A stretch of DNA of 64,000 nt from Caprimulgus europaeus. Its lineage: Eukaryota > Chordata > Aves > Caprimulgiformes > Caprimulgidae. The stretch covers positions 26,873,834 to 26,937,833 of the forward strand of contig OU015523.1 in the NCBI GenBank assembly GCA_907165065.1, read 5' to 3'. The first letter of the stretch is position 1, and each line of letters begins with the position of its first letter. Shown piece after piece: positions 1-12,900 of the stretch. A program made the translations under genes and the position numbers. Below the pieces are notes generated by a model. The model did no database searches. It saw only the letters and a program-made list of their open reading frames with translations, and was not told where the DNA came from.

Positions 1-3000
1 CGACGTACGACAGTGAGTTCAAAAGATCAACTCTGGTGGATTGCAGAAGCTGTTTGACTATATAAAATGTCATAGAAGCCTTTTGTTTGTGGGGAAAAAA
101 TAATTAAACCAACCACAGCGTATACTACCTGTCAGAAAGAACAGCTGCTCCTGAAACAGGAGTCTAAAGACAACAACTATCCAGGCAAGGTTGAGGAGAC
201 ACCTGCACATCCACAAGAACCGGCCAGCAGAGCTGCAATTGCAAAACCTCTTTGCAACCCTCTCACTGACACACACAGCCTTCGTGTCTGTCACAGTTAG
301 GAGAACAATGCTGGATGATCACTCCAGATGAAGAGGAGGGGAAAGAAAAATAAACCCACGTTCTCTTTGTGGAGAACTCATAAAGGAAAGGTGGGAAGCC
401 TTGTTCTTCCAGCTGCAGCACCACACCTATAAGAACTTCTAAGGGAGGGAAGAAGGTCTGCCAGGAGACCTAAAATCTCCATGTAGCTGACGGTCAATCA
501 TCCCCAAATCACAGTGAAAGAAAACAAAACCAGAAGCATGGCACCTATAAAGCACTGTGAGGCCTTGGTAATAAATCAATGGAAGAGAAGCGCAGGTAGC
601 CCAAGGGAAAGCCCCCTCTTCAGAGTTTCTATATTTATATGAGGGAGTGTGAATAATTGACAAGGTTGCAGGTTTGTTTGTTTTTTAATCATTTGTACAA
701 GTATGTGAACATCTTTTAAGTCTTTCTCCTTCCTTTCCCTTTTATTTTTAATGGTGGGAAAATCCCCCTTTGTTCCCTAAGGGAAATCTGCAAGGTTTTA
801 CCCGTTTACAGAAAAGGGCAAAGTAGGAAAAGGATTCTAATTTCAGATCATCAGGCATAAACAAATCTATGGGAAGCCACGAGGGCAACTCCCTGGAGCC
901 TGTGGGGTAGACGAACAGCAGCTTGCACACTGCGTCCTGGGAAGGGGAAAGGCTTTATAACCCACTCTGGGGAGCTGCAGCCAGCGCTAAGCCACGAGGG
1001 AGCTGCAGGGAAGAAGGAGCCCATTTGGCCTCCATGGAAGACAAGAACGAGAAAGGTAGCTACAAGGACTGCATGTGATTTATGTGTTACTTAAAAAAAA
1101 GAAAAAGAATGCCCAAAATGCAGCTGAAAGAAAAATAAGGTGCAGTTTGTTTATTCATCCTTAGGTTATACATTATTGTTATTACTCTTTGCCTGAAAAG
1201 GACTTTCTGCTTGTGCCAAATGAACAGAGAACTGCTGATACACAATGAGGACAGGATGTGCCAAATGCATTAAAAAAAAAAAAAAATTTAGAAGTAACAA
1301 GAAAATGTTCAGGCCAGGAGACAGAGGCCCAGACGGATCCATCAGAGCACTCACTGTGCAGCCAAGGATGGGCAGCTGGAGGAGGGAGGAGGGAGAAGTG
1401 GAGCAGGACATGGTAGGCCATGCATGCACGGAAGAACCACCCAGGACCACGGTCTTTGGCAATAAAAATTGAAACCCTTGGCTTGAGTAACCAGGGAGCC
1501 ACTGCAGGCAGGATGTGAAGGATTAAAATGGTGAGGAAAAAAATTAAGGCAGATAATTGGGGGAGGGGGAACTGGAGATGAAGCATTTCAGGTATATCCT
1601 CATTTAAGCACAGACATAAGTAATCTAATTTTCAAGCAATGCCAAAGACCACACACAGATCATTAAGATGGTGTTTGAGATATGAAGACAAGTGTCTAAT
1701 TTTAGATACCCCAACTTAAGTACCGGGGAGGGATTCCAGAGGTCTACAGAAAACCAGGCAGCAAATTAAACTTGGGCAAATGCACAATCAGAGTTGCTTT
1801 CACATTTTGGTCGCACTCTTCCTGCTGGAGAATGAGGTAGCTCACTGAGGTACAACAGCATTGTAAGGTATGCTATATAATTAGTAGAAAGATGTAAAAG
1901 TAACAACAACTTCCTCGATGAGGCCACAAGGGAAGCATAATAAGGAAAAGTATTGAAGCAGAGGATGTCCTTTTAAGTTTATAGCATGCCTTTCAGAAAT
2001 TTTGGTACCACTGTCTCTCTCCATTTGCTCCTACTTTTAAATCAGCATCTCACAAGATTCAGCCTCCACTGAAGTTGTTTGCCAGGGCTGGCGTGCCAGG
2101 CTAGGATGGAAAGGCCAGCAGCTGCACCACCGCAGAGCAGGGCTCGATTCCTGCCTGGCAGCCTGCCTCCTCTGCACCCTGGGCAAGCCGGGGAGGCTCC
2201 CCACAGCTCCTTCTCCTCTCTGTGAATCGTGAATATAGCACTCTCATCAACCGCAGAAAGTCCCAAGATGGCCATATCCCCCATTTAAAAGGGCACTGGG
2301 TGACTCCAAGGAGGAAAGGCAGGTTTAACCAGCAGAAAGCACACGTTAAACATCCCACCCTTCTTCAAAACAAGGGAGCTGATAGCCTGATGTGTCGGTG
2401 ACACCATGGCCAGGTTGCTCTGGTGGGACAGGGCCAGGTGGAGATGTCTGAGACACTGTTAGCCTCAGCCTGCACTGAGCGCTCCTGCCAGGTCTGCTGG
2501 AGAGGACGGGAGAAACAAAAAGGAGCTCCAGATGAAGAGACAGCCCTGCTTCACAAAACCCAACACTGGGAATTATAACTACTATTTATTCAGAGCCTGG
2601 GAGGAGAGGTAAGCAAGCATATGACCAAATGGCTGCTGTTTTCACCTAGTGTGATGATATCAACCACAACAGAGCAGGTTTCTCAGCCTGGCATTACCAT
2701 AGTATAAGCCCTCATCGTTTCTCCAGCACGCAGAAAAAAAGAAAACATTCATGCAAAACGCAGCTAGTCTGTACCAGCTTGGCACTGTCTAAGTTAAATT
2801 AAGCATTCAGATTTTATCTTGCACGTCCTGACAGAACCTGATCACTCAAACCCCATCACAGAGTTCTATCTGCACCGCAGTTAAGTTTATCTGGGTTTTC
2901 CGGTTTTAGTCACAACTCGTACATCACATCTCCTGACACAGCTCCTGCTGATAGCTCTTCCCTGCGGGAGGAACACACAACACCAAAGGCCACACGTTGG

Positions 3001-5655
3001 GTGTTGCTTCTTTAATTAAGAGGGGGCAAAACCCATGAGGGATAGTAATCCCAGGAGAAGACACCCTCAGGGTTCTGGGGACGAGTCCCCACCCCGGGAA
3101 CAGGGAGGCAGGGAGCGCAGAGCCCTGCTGCCACAGAGTAGTGAAAAGGACTGATCAGCAAATGTTTCTGAGAGGAAAAGCCAAAACTCCCCAAAGTCAG
3201 GCTAAGGTAGCTTCTTGATGGAAAGCTGAAACCTGTCAGATCTGAGCGTGGCCTCAAAATAAAATGAATGCTTTGCCTTCCTTTTCCATAAGGGCAAGGC
3301 GTGTGAATCACCACATCTGAGATATCTGAGGAGCAAAATTCAAAGAGTTTAAAATGTGCCAGTCAGCAGAGTTTTGAATCCACATCCCAAAACTATGAGA
3401 GAAGCAGTGCAAGCAACCACAGGGATACAGACAAGAATTTTTATATTAAAACCTGTGGATCAGGATCCTGCCTGAGACTGGAGAACAAGTGATCCCAGCA
3501 ATGACATACCCATCTGTCCAGTCTCAACAGCATGCAAGGCTGGGGAGCACATCTGAGAGATGGAACAGGGAATGGCAGGGGAAGAAATGGGAATAAAACG
3601 CAATATGGATTGTGGCACGCTACTCTGATTGCTTTCTCCAACAAGATGACCCATTTTCCAGAGGAGGAAAGGGCGGAAGATTTCCTTCCAGGAAACTACT
3701 AGTTAAGCTGAAGATGACGAAAACTGTCATAGGAATTATGATATGCATAAGAAACTTTGCAAAGGTTGTGCTAAAAGGAGAATTATTTGACTCAAGGGAA
3801 CAGTTTTTTTCAATGTTTTCAGTGATGACACGTAAAGAAAAAAAATGTACCACTGACTGGTGCTGCTGATACAAAGCTAGAAAAAGTCACAATACAGAAG
3901 AGACCTTTTGTCTCATATTGATCCCAGAGGACCATAAGCTCCCAATATGATAAAAATGACAAAAGAGCAAATGTAATCAAAAGATGCACCAAGCAAGACC
4001 TGCCCAGCAGAAACAGGAGTGAATGCTGCCACAGAAGACGTTGACCTCATCTGAAATAACATGCGCAATCCTCGTCATCCGTGGCAAAGGTTAATACAGG
4101 CCAGACTACCTTCATGAAAAGCAAGGCAGACACAATGAAGCACAGAGCTTCCCTCGGAGAGGCGAAAACAACAGGACTGTCTCATGCAGCAAAACAAGAG
4201 CCTGCAAAAGGACGTGATTTATGTTCAAGGGCAGAAAAGGGTAGGTTGAAAAAATCATAAATTCAAATAGTTGTATTCATAGTAATTTCATCCTGACAAA
4301 ACAAGCAAGGCAGGTTAAAACAGACTGAGCCTCCCCCCGCTCCTTCTCCCCTTTGCAAATGCCCTCAAGTCAGGCAGCAGTCCCTGGTACTCAGCTCGAG
4401 CAGAGACCTGCCTCAAAGCAGCCAGCCCCCAGCGTGTGCCTGGGATCTCCCGGGACAAGAAAAACACACAGCAGGCAGGTCCCTGCCATCCCAGCGTGAC
4501 TGGGGCTGGCTCTGGGAGCTGCAGCAGCAAGCCAGGGTGATCCCTCACTCAGACACATTGCAATGGACAAGGACTGAAGACTATACAAGTGTGATATATA
4601 TTAACTCTATCCTAGCAAAACCAGGACAACAAGTTTTGCACAGTAATTTCCCTTAGATCAAACTTTGCCTCTAGAATAACAAAACTGTAGTCAAATGGGC
4701 CAGATGCACCAAGGGAGAGAGCTTGTCCTTTCGAAAGATGTGAAACTCAAGCTGTTCCTGAGCAATATGAAAAAAGTAACATATTGATGCTGCTGGACTA
4801 ATCCTCCATAGTTTGGCAGGCACAGTAGTTGGTTCAAGTTCTCCTCTGGCTTTGCAAACTCTGGTCAATAAAGGTAAAATGTTGTTGCTGGCACATATAA
4901 GCTACCTGTAATTAGTCCAAAGCCAGCACTGCCAGATGACCAGCTGTGGGTCTTGTACCTCTGAGCTCCTGACATCCTACAGAGCAGACTGCTAAGAAGA
5001 GCTTCAGTTTTCTTCTTCTTTTGAAAGCGATACAGAAAGTATCATCAGAGAAGGAGCAAGGAGAGGTGTTACAAATCCTAGGTGGGAATTTTCCAGCACC
5101 AAGCTCTCACTTTCTGCCTCAGTATTTAAATATTATATGAAAAGCAGAAGCTTTTCAAGAGCTTAATTACAAGACAAATTGAGGAAAACTGTCCTAGGAA
5201 CATCTGATAATGTAGTAACTCAAGAAAGCCTCCTGTGAAGGGTGCCTCCCATGTGAGAGGTGAAAAATTGAGATTTTAGGCTCACCAGACAGAGGACTTT
5301 CACCTGGACCTCCCTGGTTTTGGAGGAGTGACATCCTCTTGGGTATAGGATGGAAAGCAGCATGTGGGTGCATGCACATGTGCAGGGGTGAGGGTGAGCA
5401 AGCCACTCATTCTCTATTTTATTAGTCTATCGGGTAAATTAAGGGTTCAGTTGAAAATACTGAGTGAGTTTAAGTAAAATCTGTAGTTGTAGCAATTGCT
5501 CAGAGCCTTGGATCCTGTCACACGTCTGCCTAATCCTGCCTGGGAGCTCCAATGATGCAGTATCACTTGACTGAGGCCCTCCCAAACTCACAAACCACAT
5601 TTCAGTGAATAAACCATTCACCAGAAAAGAAAAATTGATTGCCAAGCTCAAAGTG
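1..5655. other. Single-copy non-coding DNA
   Basis: No gene or interspersed repeat is recognisable here. Open frames are under about 135 codons, occur on both strands and match nothing I know. Local structure consists of an A-run at about 1,271-1,287, a purine-rich tract at 1,378-1,398 with several GG/GGG runs (possible weak G-quadruplex), and a slightly GC-richer patch at 4,320-4,550. A possible small plus-strand transcription unit at 954-1,078 is listed separately. The content fits intergenic or intronic DNA. Confidence 0.6.
954..1078 (+). promoter_or_regulatory. Weak TATA-like site followed by a 14-codon ORF
   Basis: A TTTATAAC element at 954-961 lies about 75 bases upstream of an ATG at 1,034. 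The ATG has G at +4 but T at -3, so its initiation context is mediocre. The frame from 1,034 runs 14 codons (starting MEDKNEK) to a TGA at 1,076-1,078. An AAAG/GTAGCT sequence inside it could act as a weak splice donor, which would make this a short first exon. Spacing from TATA to ATG is plausible for a compact promoter, but each element is individually common by chance. No homologue is recognised. Confidence 0.12.
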
Positions 5656-5659
5656 AAAC

Positions 5660-5910
5660 ATTACTGGAAAGTCACCCGGTAGAGCTATTTATTAGAGAGA
5701 GCGCTACAGATGCCGCCCGACTGAAGCAAAACCAGAGCAATGGTGTAAAACTGCTTACTGTCAGCTCTGCTGCAATGCCTTTTTTATTAAAGAAGGTCAC
5801 TAATAAAATGTTCTGCCTTAATATTTGTAAGAAGAATATTTTTCTTACCTGTAGCAATTATTGTGGGCTAGAGTCACATAAATGAAATATTATACAGTGA
5901 TAAAGTATTA
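5660..5910. other. Conserved-element-like AT-rich stretch
   Basis: This block lacks simple repeats and CR1 similarity. It contains many TAAT/ATTA cores and octamer-like words, as often seen in vertebrate conserved non-coding enhancers, together with a GAGAGAGCGC and GATGCCGCCC segment whose CpGs stand out from the flanks. No splice-bounded ORF is convincing. The call rests on sequence texture only; conservation was not measured. Confidence 0.2.
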
Positions 5911-8900
5911 AGTGGGATTTTTTTTTAAGGAATTCTAAAATATGCATTAGAAATGCAAACTTCTCATGAAACAATAGCTGTACCTCTTCAAAAATGTCAG
6001 GTTGGGGAAATATCAGCCACACCATCAAACGAAGACACAGTAAATCTACACAGCACTTGATATTTTCAGCAGTAGTAACTATTATTCCATCATTTCAATA
6101 CTTCATGTTGGTATGTGCCCCAAAATAGTCCTAAAAGAAAATAACCAGTTTCCTCTTTAAATTTAAAGAGTGGTAGATAATTTTAGTAGCTGAGAAAGCT
6201 ACTGATATTTTCTGTGGCATCGTTCCCAGCCCAAATGAAAATAAAAACTGCAGTAAATGTGCATATGGTGTATCTGCGGACACACTGACCATATTCACCT
6301 ATGCCTGCGTTACAAGTGAATTATTAAGCCCACCTGAGCTCACACCAGTTCCTGAATTCACGTGAATGGCATCTGTCCAACAAATGGAGCCATCTCTGAG
6401 CTGCAGGAAAGACCACACTTTTCCAGTAACTTCCCAGCACTGTTTTTGTCCGTATGCACACAGCCCCCACTGTGTGACCGGATAAAGTAATTTTTACTCA
6501 AATGGTGTTAAAAATAATATCAGGGAACCTGAATTTCAGTCCTCTTGAAAGCCACGGTTCCTCTCTCCTGTACCAAAGCCACCAGGAGATATGACTCTCT
6601 ATTCCTTCTATTCCACTGGCAGCTGCAGCCTCACTGTATCTCCACATTGATCCTACAGACCAAGGGCAAAAGGAGTGATTTATTTTTTGCAGGAAGTGGA
6701 TATACCTCAAAGACGAAGAAGAGACTACTGCCATTTTAAAGGGGAATTTTAAAGGAAAGCCATTTAAAAAGGGGCCAAAAGAGAGAAGCAAAGGACACCT
6801 TTACAACTGAGCTAAGCAAAGAGTCTTTGGTTTTGCAGGGCTGCACCAGCCTTTGCACTTCTTTTTGGAAGACAATATTCTTTGTGCTGGTTCAGAGGTA
6901 AACCATTTAAGTTTTCAGATAATTAGTATAGAGTCTGCCCTACAAATGCTCTGGCAACCTCTGGACATTCTGCCATCAGAGACGGTCTTCCCACCTTAAA
7001 AGATCATCTTATCACTCAGCATTGATGGGCTGCACACCCCTTCAAGTCATCAAAGAGTGAAATCATAATTTTCAAATGCAATTCCCTTCTCCACTTCTTT
7101 ATGTGTTTTTCTCTACCACTCTTCAGAGTCGACATACCTACATGAAAAGAGGAGAAGCAGAAAAAAAACCCCAATATTTTGCACTTTATAATTTACAGTT
7201 TTCCACTAAATCCTAGAAAATCTTTCTCAAAAAGTTATCCTCTGTACATTAAAGGAGGAAAGATATCTCTGTGCCACGCAGGAATCTAAGCACAGTCTCA
7301 AAACTGAGGCCAGATCTACATTACAAATCTTTGCCAGCACAGCTCTATCAGTCACAAATTTGATGGAGCATGACCTCTGATCATGCCTGCAGAAGCCACT
7401 GCAATACTGTTATAGGAGCAAAACTGTGACATGACTTATAGTAATGCTTTCTATTTTCCCAAAGAAAAACAAGCTTAGAATAAACTCTTGGAGCAAAAGC
7501 GTTGTTTTGGTGTCAGCGCCAACTGCATGAAGAAGGCTTTGCACCATGCAAGGAGGCTGTGCTGCTGCACCACGCCAGCGATGGGCTGTTAACACCTCTC
7601 TGGCCCTGCTGCACCCCAGCTTTGCGCCTGCCCTCAGAGGCACGGTGCCTTTCTTCATTCCTCCACCAGCCCTGCTGCTCTCAGCTTGCTAGGAGGGGAA
7701 AGTCACTCCTTTCTCCCTTGGTCCCCGTTGCGCAAAAACCTGGGCAGCTCTGGTCGTTGCAACACAAACGCTCTCGTTTTTGCGATATTGCAGCTGATTG
7801 CTTTTCATCTGCAAGGCTGCCAGCTTTTTGGCTGTGCCAAGGGTGGGCAGAAACCTCAGGTCTGTCGAGGGAAGAAAAAGCGTCTCCCTCCGCAGTGCTG
7901 ACACCATCCTTTTCTTCAAAAGGAAGCTGTCGAGCTCATGCATATCGGTCTCACTCGGAACAAGTCGCCACATGAGCGATCCAGCAAGCCTCCCGCCTGC
8001 AGAAATAACAGCTCTCTTGAACACCTTGCCCAAAAGCCTTAGTAAAAATCAGTGGAAAACTCATTCAATGGGCTTTGGATCAGGCCCCTGAAGAAGTAAT
8101 GAGGTTTGAAGAGTTGCACACAAAACCACAAAGCTTAGCCTGGCTTCTGTCACTTCTGAATTGCAGTGGGAAATTCTTTGCCTCACACACATAACTTTTA
8201 ACACCAAAAAGGAAAAGGGAAAAGGGAGCAAAAAACAGAAGGAAGAGTATTTCAGAGAAACAAGATGTTATTTCTCTAACTTTTCTAAAAAACATTTCCT
8301 CAGAGGTCATTTTTAGCACCCTTCTTTGGCTCACAGCCCCCTCACACGCCTCAGCCTCTAAAGTCGGCCCCACTTGCCTCTCTCTCAGGGGCTGTCCCAC
8401 CAGGGTTTGGCTGTGGGGAAGGCTCCTTCTCCTCCTCTTCCTCCTCGCTTTCTCCCTGCTCTGGCCCAGGAGACCCGATAGCCCCAGTGAGGAGGAGGAG
8501 GAGGAGGAGGAGGAAGAAACAAAGGCAGTGGCAGGCAGTGCTGCCGCTCTCCCCAGCTGCCAGCTCCCAGCTTCACCCCAGGTAGCAGTCCCAGGGTAGC
8601 AGATCTCACTTTCCCATTTGGAAAAAAGACAACAAAAAAAGGTGTTCTTCAAAGGAAACTCACAGTACACATTTTGAAAATATCCTTGCTAACATTTTAT
8701 ATCTTTTTTTTTTTTTTAAATACCTGCAATTGCCACAGCAGCTACATTCAGGCAGGGTATCCAAAAAGCAATTAAATACCTGTGTTCTTCTGCAAAAAGC
8801 ATTCATTGCTTTAAACTTTTGAAAGCCAAATGAAGACAGCACAGGCAGGAGAAAAATCATTCCTACTTTCAGCCCTTCTCTCAGGCTGTAGCATCCACTA

Positions 8901-9110
8901 TACTGTCCTCCTGGTGACATCTGTAAAGTTGCGATTAGCTAGCAGTATTTCTGTAATCTTATCTAGTGTAGCAAACAGTAAGCCCATTAACTGTGACATT
9001 TTGGTGTGATTTCTGTCAGTTTGTTTGTTCCAGAGGCTTATATTGAGAAAAGATACAGAAACTTGATGGGCTTCCTTTGTTCGCAGTGTTTCAGACAATT
9101 CACCAACTTT
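5911..9110. other. Non-coding DNA, partly GC-richer
   Basis: The first part to about 7,450 is AT-rich unique sequence. It contains a 12-bp perfect palindrome with a CACGTG E-box core at 6,356-6,367 and a small 7-bp inverted repeat at 6,185-6,203. From 7,500 to 8,090 the DNA is GC-richer and carries overlapping open frames on both strands (up to 157 codons) that look like by-products of composition. A T-run lies at 8,704-8,717. No gene is recognised. Confidence 0.55.
8424..8519. repeat. Pyrimidine tract plus (GAG)8 microsatellite
   Basis: A pyrimidine-rich block at 8,424-8,446 is followed 42 bases later by eight perfect GAG triplets and two GAA triplets (8,489-8,518). The two blocks are complementary, so the plus strand can pair TCCTCCTC-type sequence with the GAG array as a long hairpin. 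On the minus strand the array reads as serine codons inside an otherwise featureless open frame (8,080-8,670), which explains that frame's poly-Ser run and does not indicate a gene. Confidence 0.85.
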
Positions 9111-9119
9111 CAGGTTTAA

Positions 9120-9410
9120 TTATTAGATTCATAATTATGTACACAGGCAGTAAATTCCTTTGAAAGATAATAAAAACATTTAAAGAGTAACTTAATGTTA
9201 AAAACAAGAGTGATGCTCCTCCAAGAATCACCCGAAATCCCACTGCCCCCATTAATATGCTGGATATTGTTTATCCTGACCACTTATCAGCACAGCAGGT
9301 CGCAAGGGGGAAGTAATTTAAACCAGCCGTGTCTGCAACGGTTTTAAAATGAAATAAACTCCTACAATGACGGCTGGAAATGTGTTTTGAGGCCAGTTTC
9401 TGCCACCCCC
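9120..9410. other. Conserved-element-like stretch
   Basis: Unique AT-rich DNA with several homeodomain-type TAATTA/ATTAAT cores, GATAAT words and a CACTTATCAGC segment containing a GATA-type site on the minus strand. There is no ORF of note. It resembles regulatory non-coding DNA in texture only. Conservation is unknown from this window alone. Confidence 0.15.
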
Positions 9411-9533
9411 ATTTGCCGTGAGCTCTGCTTTACCCTAAAGTCCAAGTGATTTCACCAGACAGAGGAATAGGGGGAAGAAGGTAGCTTTTGGCACAGACCT
9501 ATTCCCTGGGATGGGGTGATGGGATGGGAAAAG

Positions 9534-9568
9534 GACCCCTAAATTACCAGCCTGGCAATTTAGGGGTC
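9534..9568. repeat. 35-bp near-perfect palindrome
   Basis: Left arm 9,534-9,550 begins GACCCCTAAATTACCAG and right arm 9,552-9,568 reads CTGGCAATTTAGGGGTC. The 17-bp arms pair at 16 positions around a single central base. The one mismatch is A-C on the plus strand and becomes a T-G wobble on the minus-strand copy. The flanks do not extend the symmetry. Such a structure can form a cruciform or hairpin and is well above the usual level of chance short inverted repeats. No function is known. Confidence 0.85.
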
Positions 9569-12285
9569 AACAGCAAGCAGCGTGGTGAGAGAAGGGCACA
9601 GACCCCTGGGATGGGGACAGGGATGAACACCAGGGCTGCTCATGTGTTGTGTGCCACACAACATGGGTTGTGCACTGCTTGTGTGCCACAGCCAGAGGAA
9701 GAGGCAAACTGGACCTCAACCACCTCACCCCTCTCCATTTCAAACCAGGCCAGGCAGCAGCCCCCGCGGGAGAGGGCTGCCAACAAAAGAAACCAGACAC
9801 GAGGTTTGGCGCGTCTTATCTACACCCAGCTGTGGGAACGGAGGGAGGCACTTCATTATCACTTCTCATACAGGTTTTAACACGCCTGAACGTATTCTCT
9901 GCCTCTTAAAAAAAACCCAACCCAAACAAACAAACAAAAAAAAAACCCCATGAAAAGGAATGTATAATCACTTTTGCAGGGTATGTTTCCGCTCCAGCTT
10001 GCAGAGTCTGCCCTGCCATGTATTTTTCCCAGCGCAATGTGACTAGCAAAACATTTTGCACAATGGGCACCTTGAACTTTTCAAGGGAAACACCTTTCCC
10101 CAGCTCCACCAGTAAACTAGGCGGAGGCCTTTGCTGACAGCTCCCATATCAACAAGTGAAAATGCCCCAGTGAAATCTGAACACAGGGGTGAAATTCAAA
10201 ACAGCAAGTGTTTGTTTACACAGGAGATGCAGGAAGCGCTGGCCAAATGTGCATCCAAGTGCATTCCAGGCTGCGGGGTTCAGGCTTTCTGTCAAACAAC
10301 TCATGTGGTGCCCGGAGGAATCACGCACAGAACACACTGCTACCATTTTTTAGCATCTACTGAAACGCCAAAAAACCCCACGAGGATGGCTCTAACCAAT
10401 ACTGCAACGTGTAGGTGCGTAAGCTGGCAGGGCAAAAACTTCACAAGAATAGTTTAGTGGTGGGCAGGCAGAAAGCCGTGCCAGCTCTCCATCAAGAGAG
10501 CACAAGTGCCTCTGGGAGCCATTCATACCTGCTCTTCTTACAACACCACACATAAATACACAATTTTAGGGCATAGGGCCAATTTTATGTTCAATAGTTC
10601 CATTTTGATCTTCCTCCTTAAAGCCTGACTTCCAGCCGCATTTTGAAAAGGAAACGAGTTCTATACTTGTCTTAACAAGTGGGCAACACCTGCTCTGGCG
10701 CTTTTGGTTTTACTGTTTTGTTTGGAGTTTGGGTTTTGTTTTTTAAAGACCAACCTAACAGGCTTAGGGGAAAAAAAAAAAAAGACTTATAACCAGTTTC
10801 ATGAATAACAGAGAAAGAGACTTTATTCAGTCACTCCTTTGTTTTCAGGAAACTTATCCTGACATTTCTCTGTCAATACACCATGAAAAATGCAGAAAAT
10901 GCAAACACAGGTGGGATGGTGCTTCAAAGGAAAAAAGTACAGCCCTGCTTTGGCTCCCAGCTCCTTCTGACTAAGCCTATATTCTTGGATATTTCTGTAT
11001 CATCAAGAGACCTTCTTACTGGAACTTTTAGCAAGCAGGGAAAACACAGCAGCATCCCACTCGCCAAGTGTAATTTGTTTATGCAAGATTTCCAGAATCC
11101 ATCTTCTCTTCCTCCCCAGAAATCTCATGTCCACTCATAAAGAAGATATTTAAATGCTCTAATACGAGACCTGAGCTAAGCTCAGCACTGATGCAATGGA
11201 AGTTGGCTCCCACCAGACTCAAGGGATGTTTTTATATGAACACTCACGTGACTGAAGTATTGTCCTGCAGTGCTACACTGAGGTCATTATTTCAGATATC
11301 ACCCTGACAAGTAACTTTTTATTAAAAGAACCATGATTAAAAAACCATGCAGAATTGCAGACAGAATTAGCCTGTAATAAAAGCGAGCAGCTTGAAGCGC
11401 AGATCAATGCAAAGCAAGGACTGCAAGCACACCTATCAGCAATGAAGCCATCCCCAGGCTAGCATTTTTTCCAGGGAACTTTCAGATGAAGATTAATGGA
11501 GACATGAGGACAGCTCTCAGTTTAATCTGTCAGCCAGTGACTTTGAACTAAGCTGAATTATGAATTGTTGATCCCATAAGAACACTACTTGGATGTTTTC
11601 TTGCAGTGTACATCGTTTAAGATGCTATCCATCAAACAGAAACAGAAAAGAATCTTTGGTCCACCGTGGGTGATTTTGCCCAATTAATTCACTAATGGAG
11701 TTTGAGGGAAATATTCAGAAGAATGCCACATAGTGTGAACAGATAAATAAGATGTCCCACTGTACATATTTTCTAACTTAGCCTGTATTTAAGGCAAGCA
11801 TTAAATAACAAAACTGAACAACAGTGAACACAGTTCTTAGTACTAACATAAAACTTAAAAAATCAAAATGTTGTTAATTTTGTTGATTCCTTTGCTGGGC
11901 CAAGTGTAACAGGTTGATAAATTCCTACAGAAGGGATATCATTCACAAGGACTGTTCTTGTGCTGCCTGGAGGTATGCAAGCAACCACTTGAAACACTAC
12001 AGCCAGGCTAGCCCATGGCACAGGCGTGGTATCTCAGTTCTGTGTGTTCAAACGCCTCGGCAGCCTGGCCGGTGGGTTCTGAGCTGTGGTCTCTGCAGTA
12101 GCCACAGGAATCAGCTGGAGAGGATGGGGAGAGCCTGGCTACAGCTGCTAGGCAGCTCTCTGCCCGCTGACTTCTTCTAAGGGCATCACACCTCTGCTGG
12201 AGCGGCTTCAGGGATGTACTAACCAAAAGCTGTTGAAAGCCACTGCACAAACGTACAGGCTGTGCGCACTGGAATGGGTTTGAAT
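9569..12285. other. Non-coding unique DNA
   Basis: No gene or interspersed repeat is recognised. An A/C-rich low-complexity patch occurs at 9,907-9,950 with CAAA units, and a T/A-rich patch lies at 10,735-10,785 ending in an A-run. Open frames reach 130 codons (9,488-9,880 plus strand) but overlap others on both strands and show no domain or signal peptide. The sequence around 11,300-11,900 is AT-rich. Confidence 0.55.
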
Positions 12286-12289
12286 CTGC

Positions 12290-12900
12290 ATATAGAGAAG
12301 AATAAATCAGGATAAATCACATTCAATAACATGACAGCTAACTATAAATTTTAATTTAGCTGATGTGATACCAAACATGACATCCTGGACTAGAATGACC
12401 ATGAAATTGTGATTGATGTCATACAAACTAACTTGATGCTTCGGCATCAGGCTTAAATACATTAATATGCTGTTAGTTAGACCAGCCTTAAGTAAAATCT
12501 TAAAATTCTACCAATATTTTCCAAATCCACTTAGATGAAGAAACATTGATGCAACAGCCATCCAGCTTTTCCAAAGAGATTACAGTGCCTTTCATGAAAT
12601 TCTACTTGCCACATTAATAAATAGAATTAAGATTTAGAATTAGAAGAGTAATAATTATATTTTTAATCAGTGAAAATGGTATAAATAATTAAAAACTAAT
12701 AATCATTATGGAAATCCAGCTGAAAGATTTGTTGATTTTAAATTCAGATGGTTTTGCATTGGACTAACAGAGAGTCGTATTTAGAATCTTTTTGATGCTC
12801 TCTTAGTAAAAAAAGCACCTACATTTACTCCATTTTTAATTAAAAGAATAACCTACAGACTTGGAAGAAAAACTTGGTACAGTTTTATGGTTTACTCTGC
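12290..12900. other. Conserved-element-like AT-rich block
   Basis: About 600 bases of AT-rich but non-repetitive DNA, dense in TAAT, ATTA and TGATTGATGTCA-like words of the kind bound by homeodomain and PBX/MEIS-type factors. There are no CR1 or microsatellite features and no ORF over 60 codons. In vertebrate gene deserts this texture often marks conserved enhancers. The inference rests on word content only. Confidence 0.22.

Noticed and set aside
6356-6367. 12-bp palindrome ATTCACGTGAAT with an E-box core
   Set aside because: Short palindromes of this size are expected by chance in 64 kb, so it is noted only as a possible E-box.
8080-8670. Minus-strand 196-codon frame with a poly-serine run
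   Set aside because: The serine run is the translated (GAG)8 microsatellite, and the rest shows no domain, so it is not a gene.
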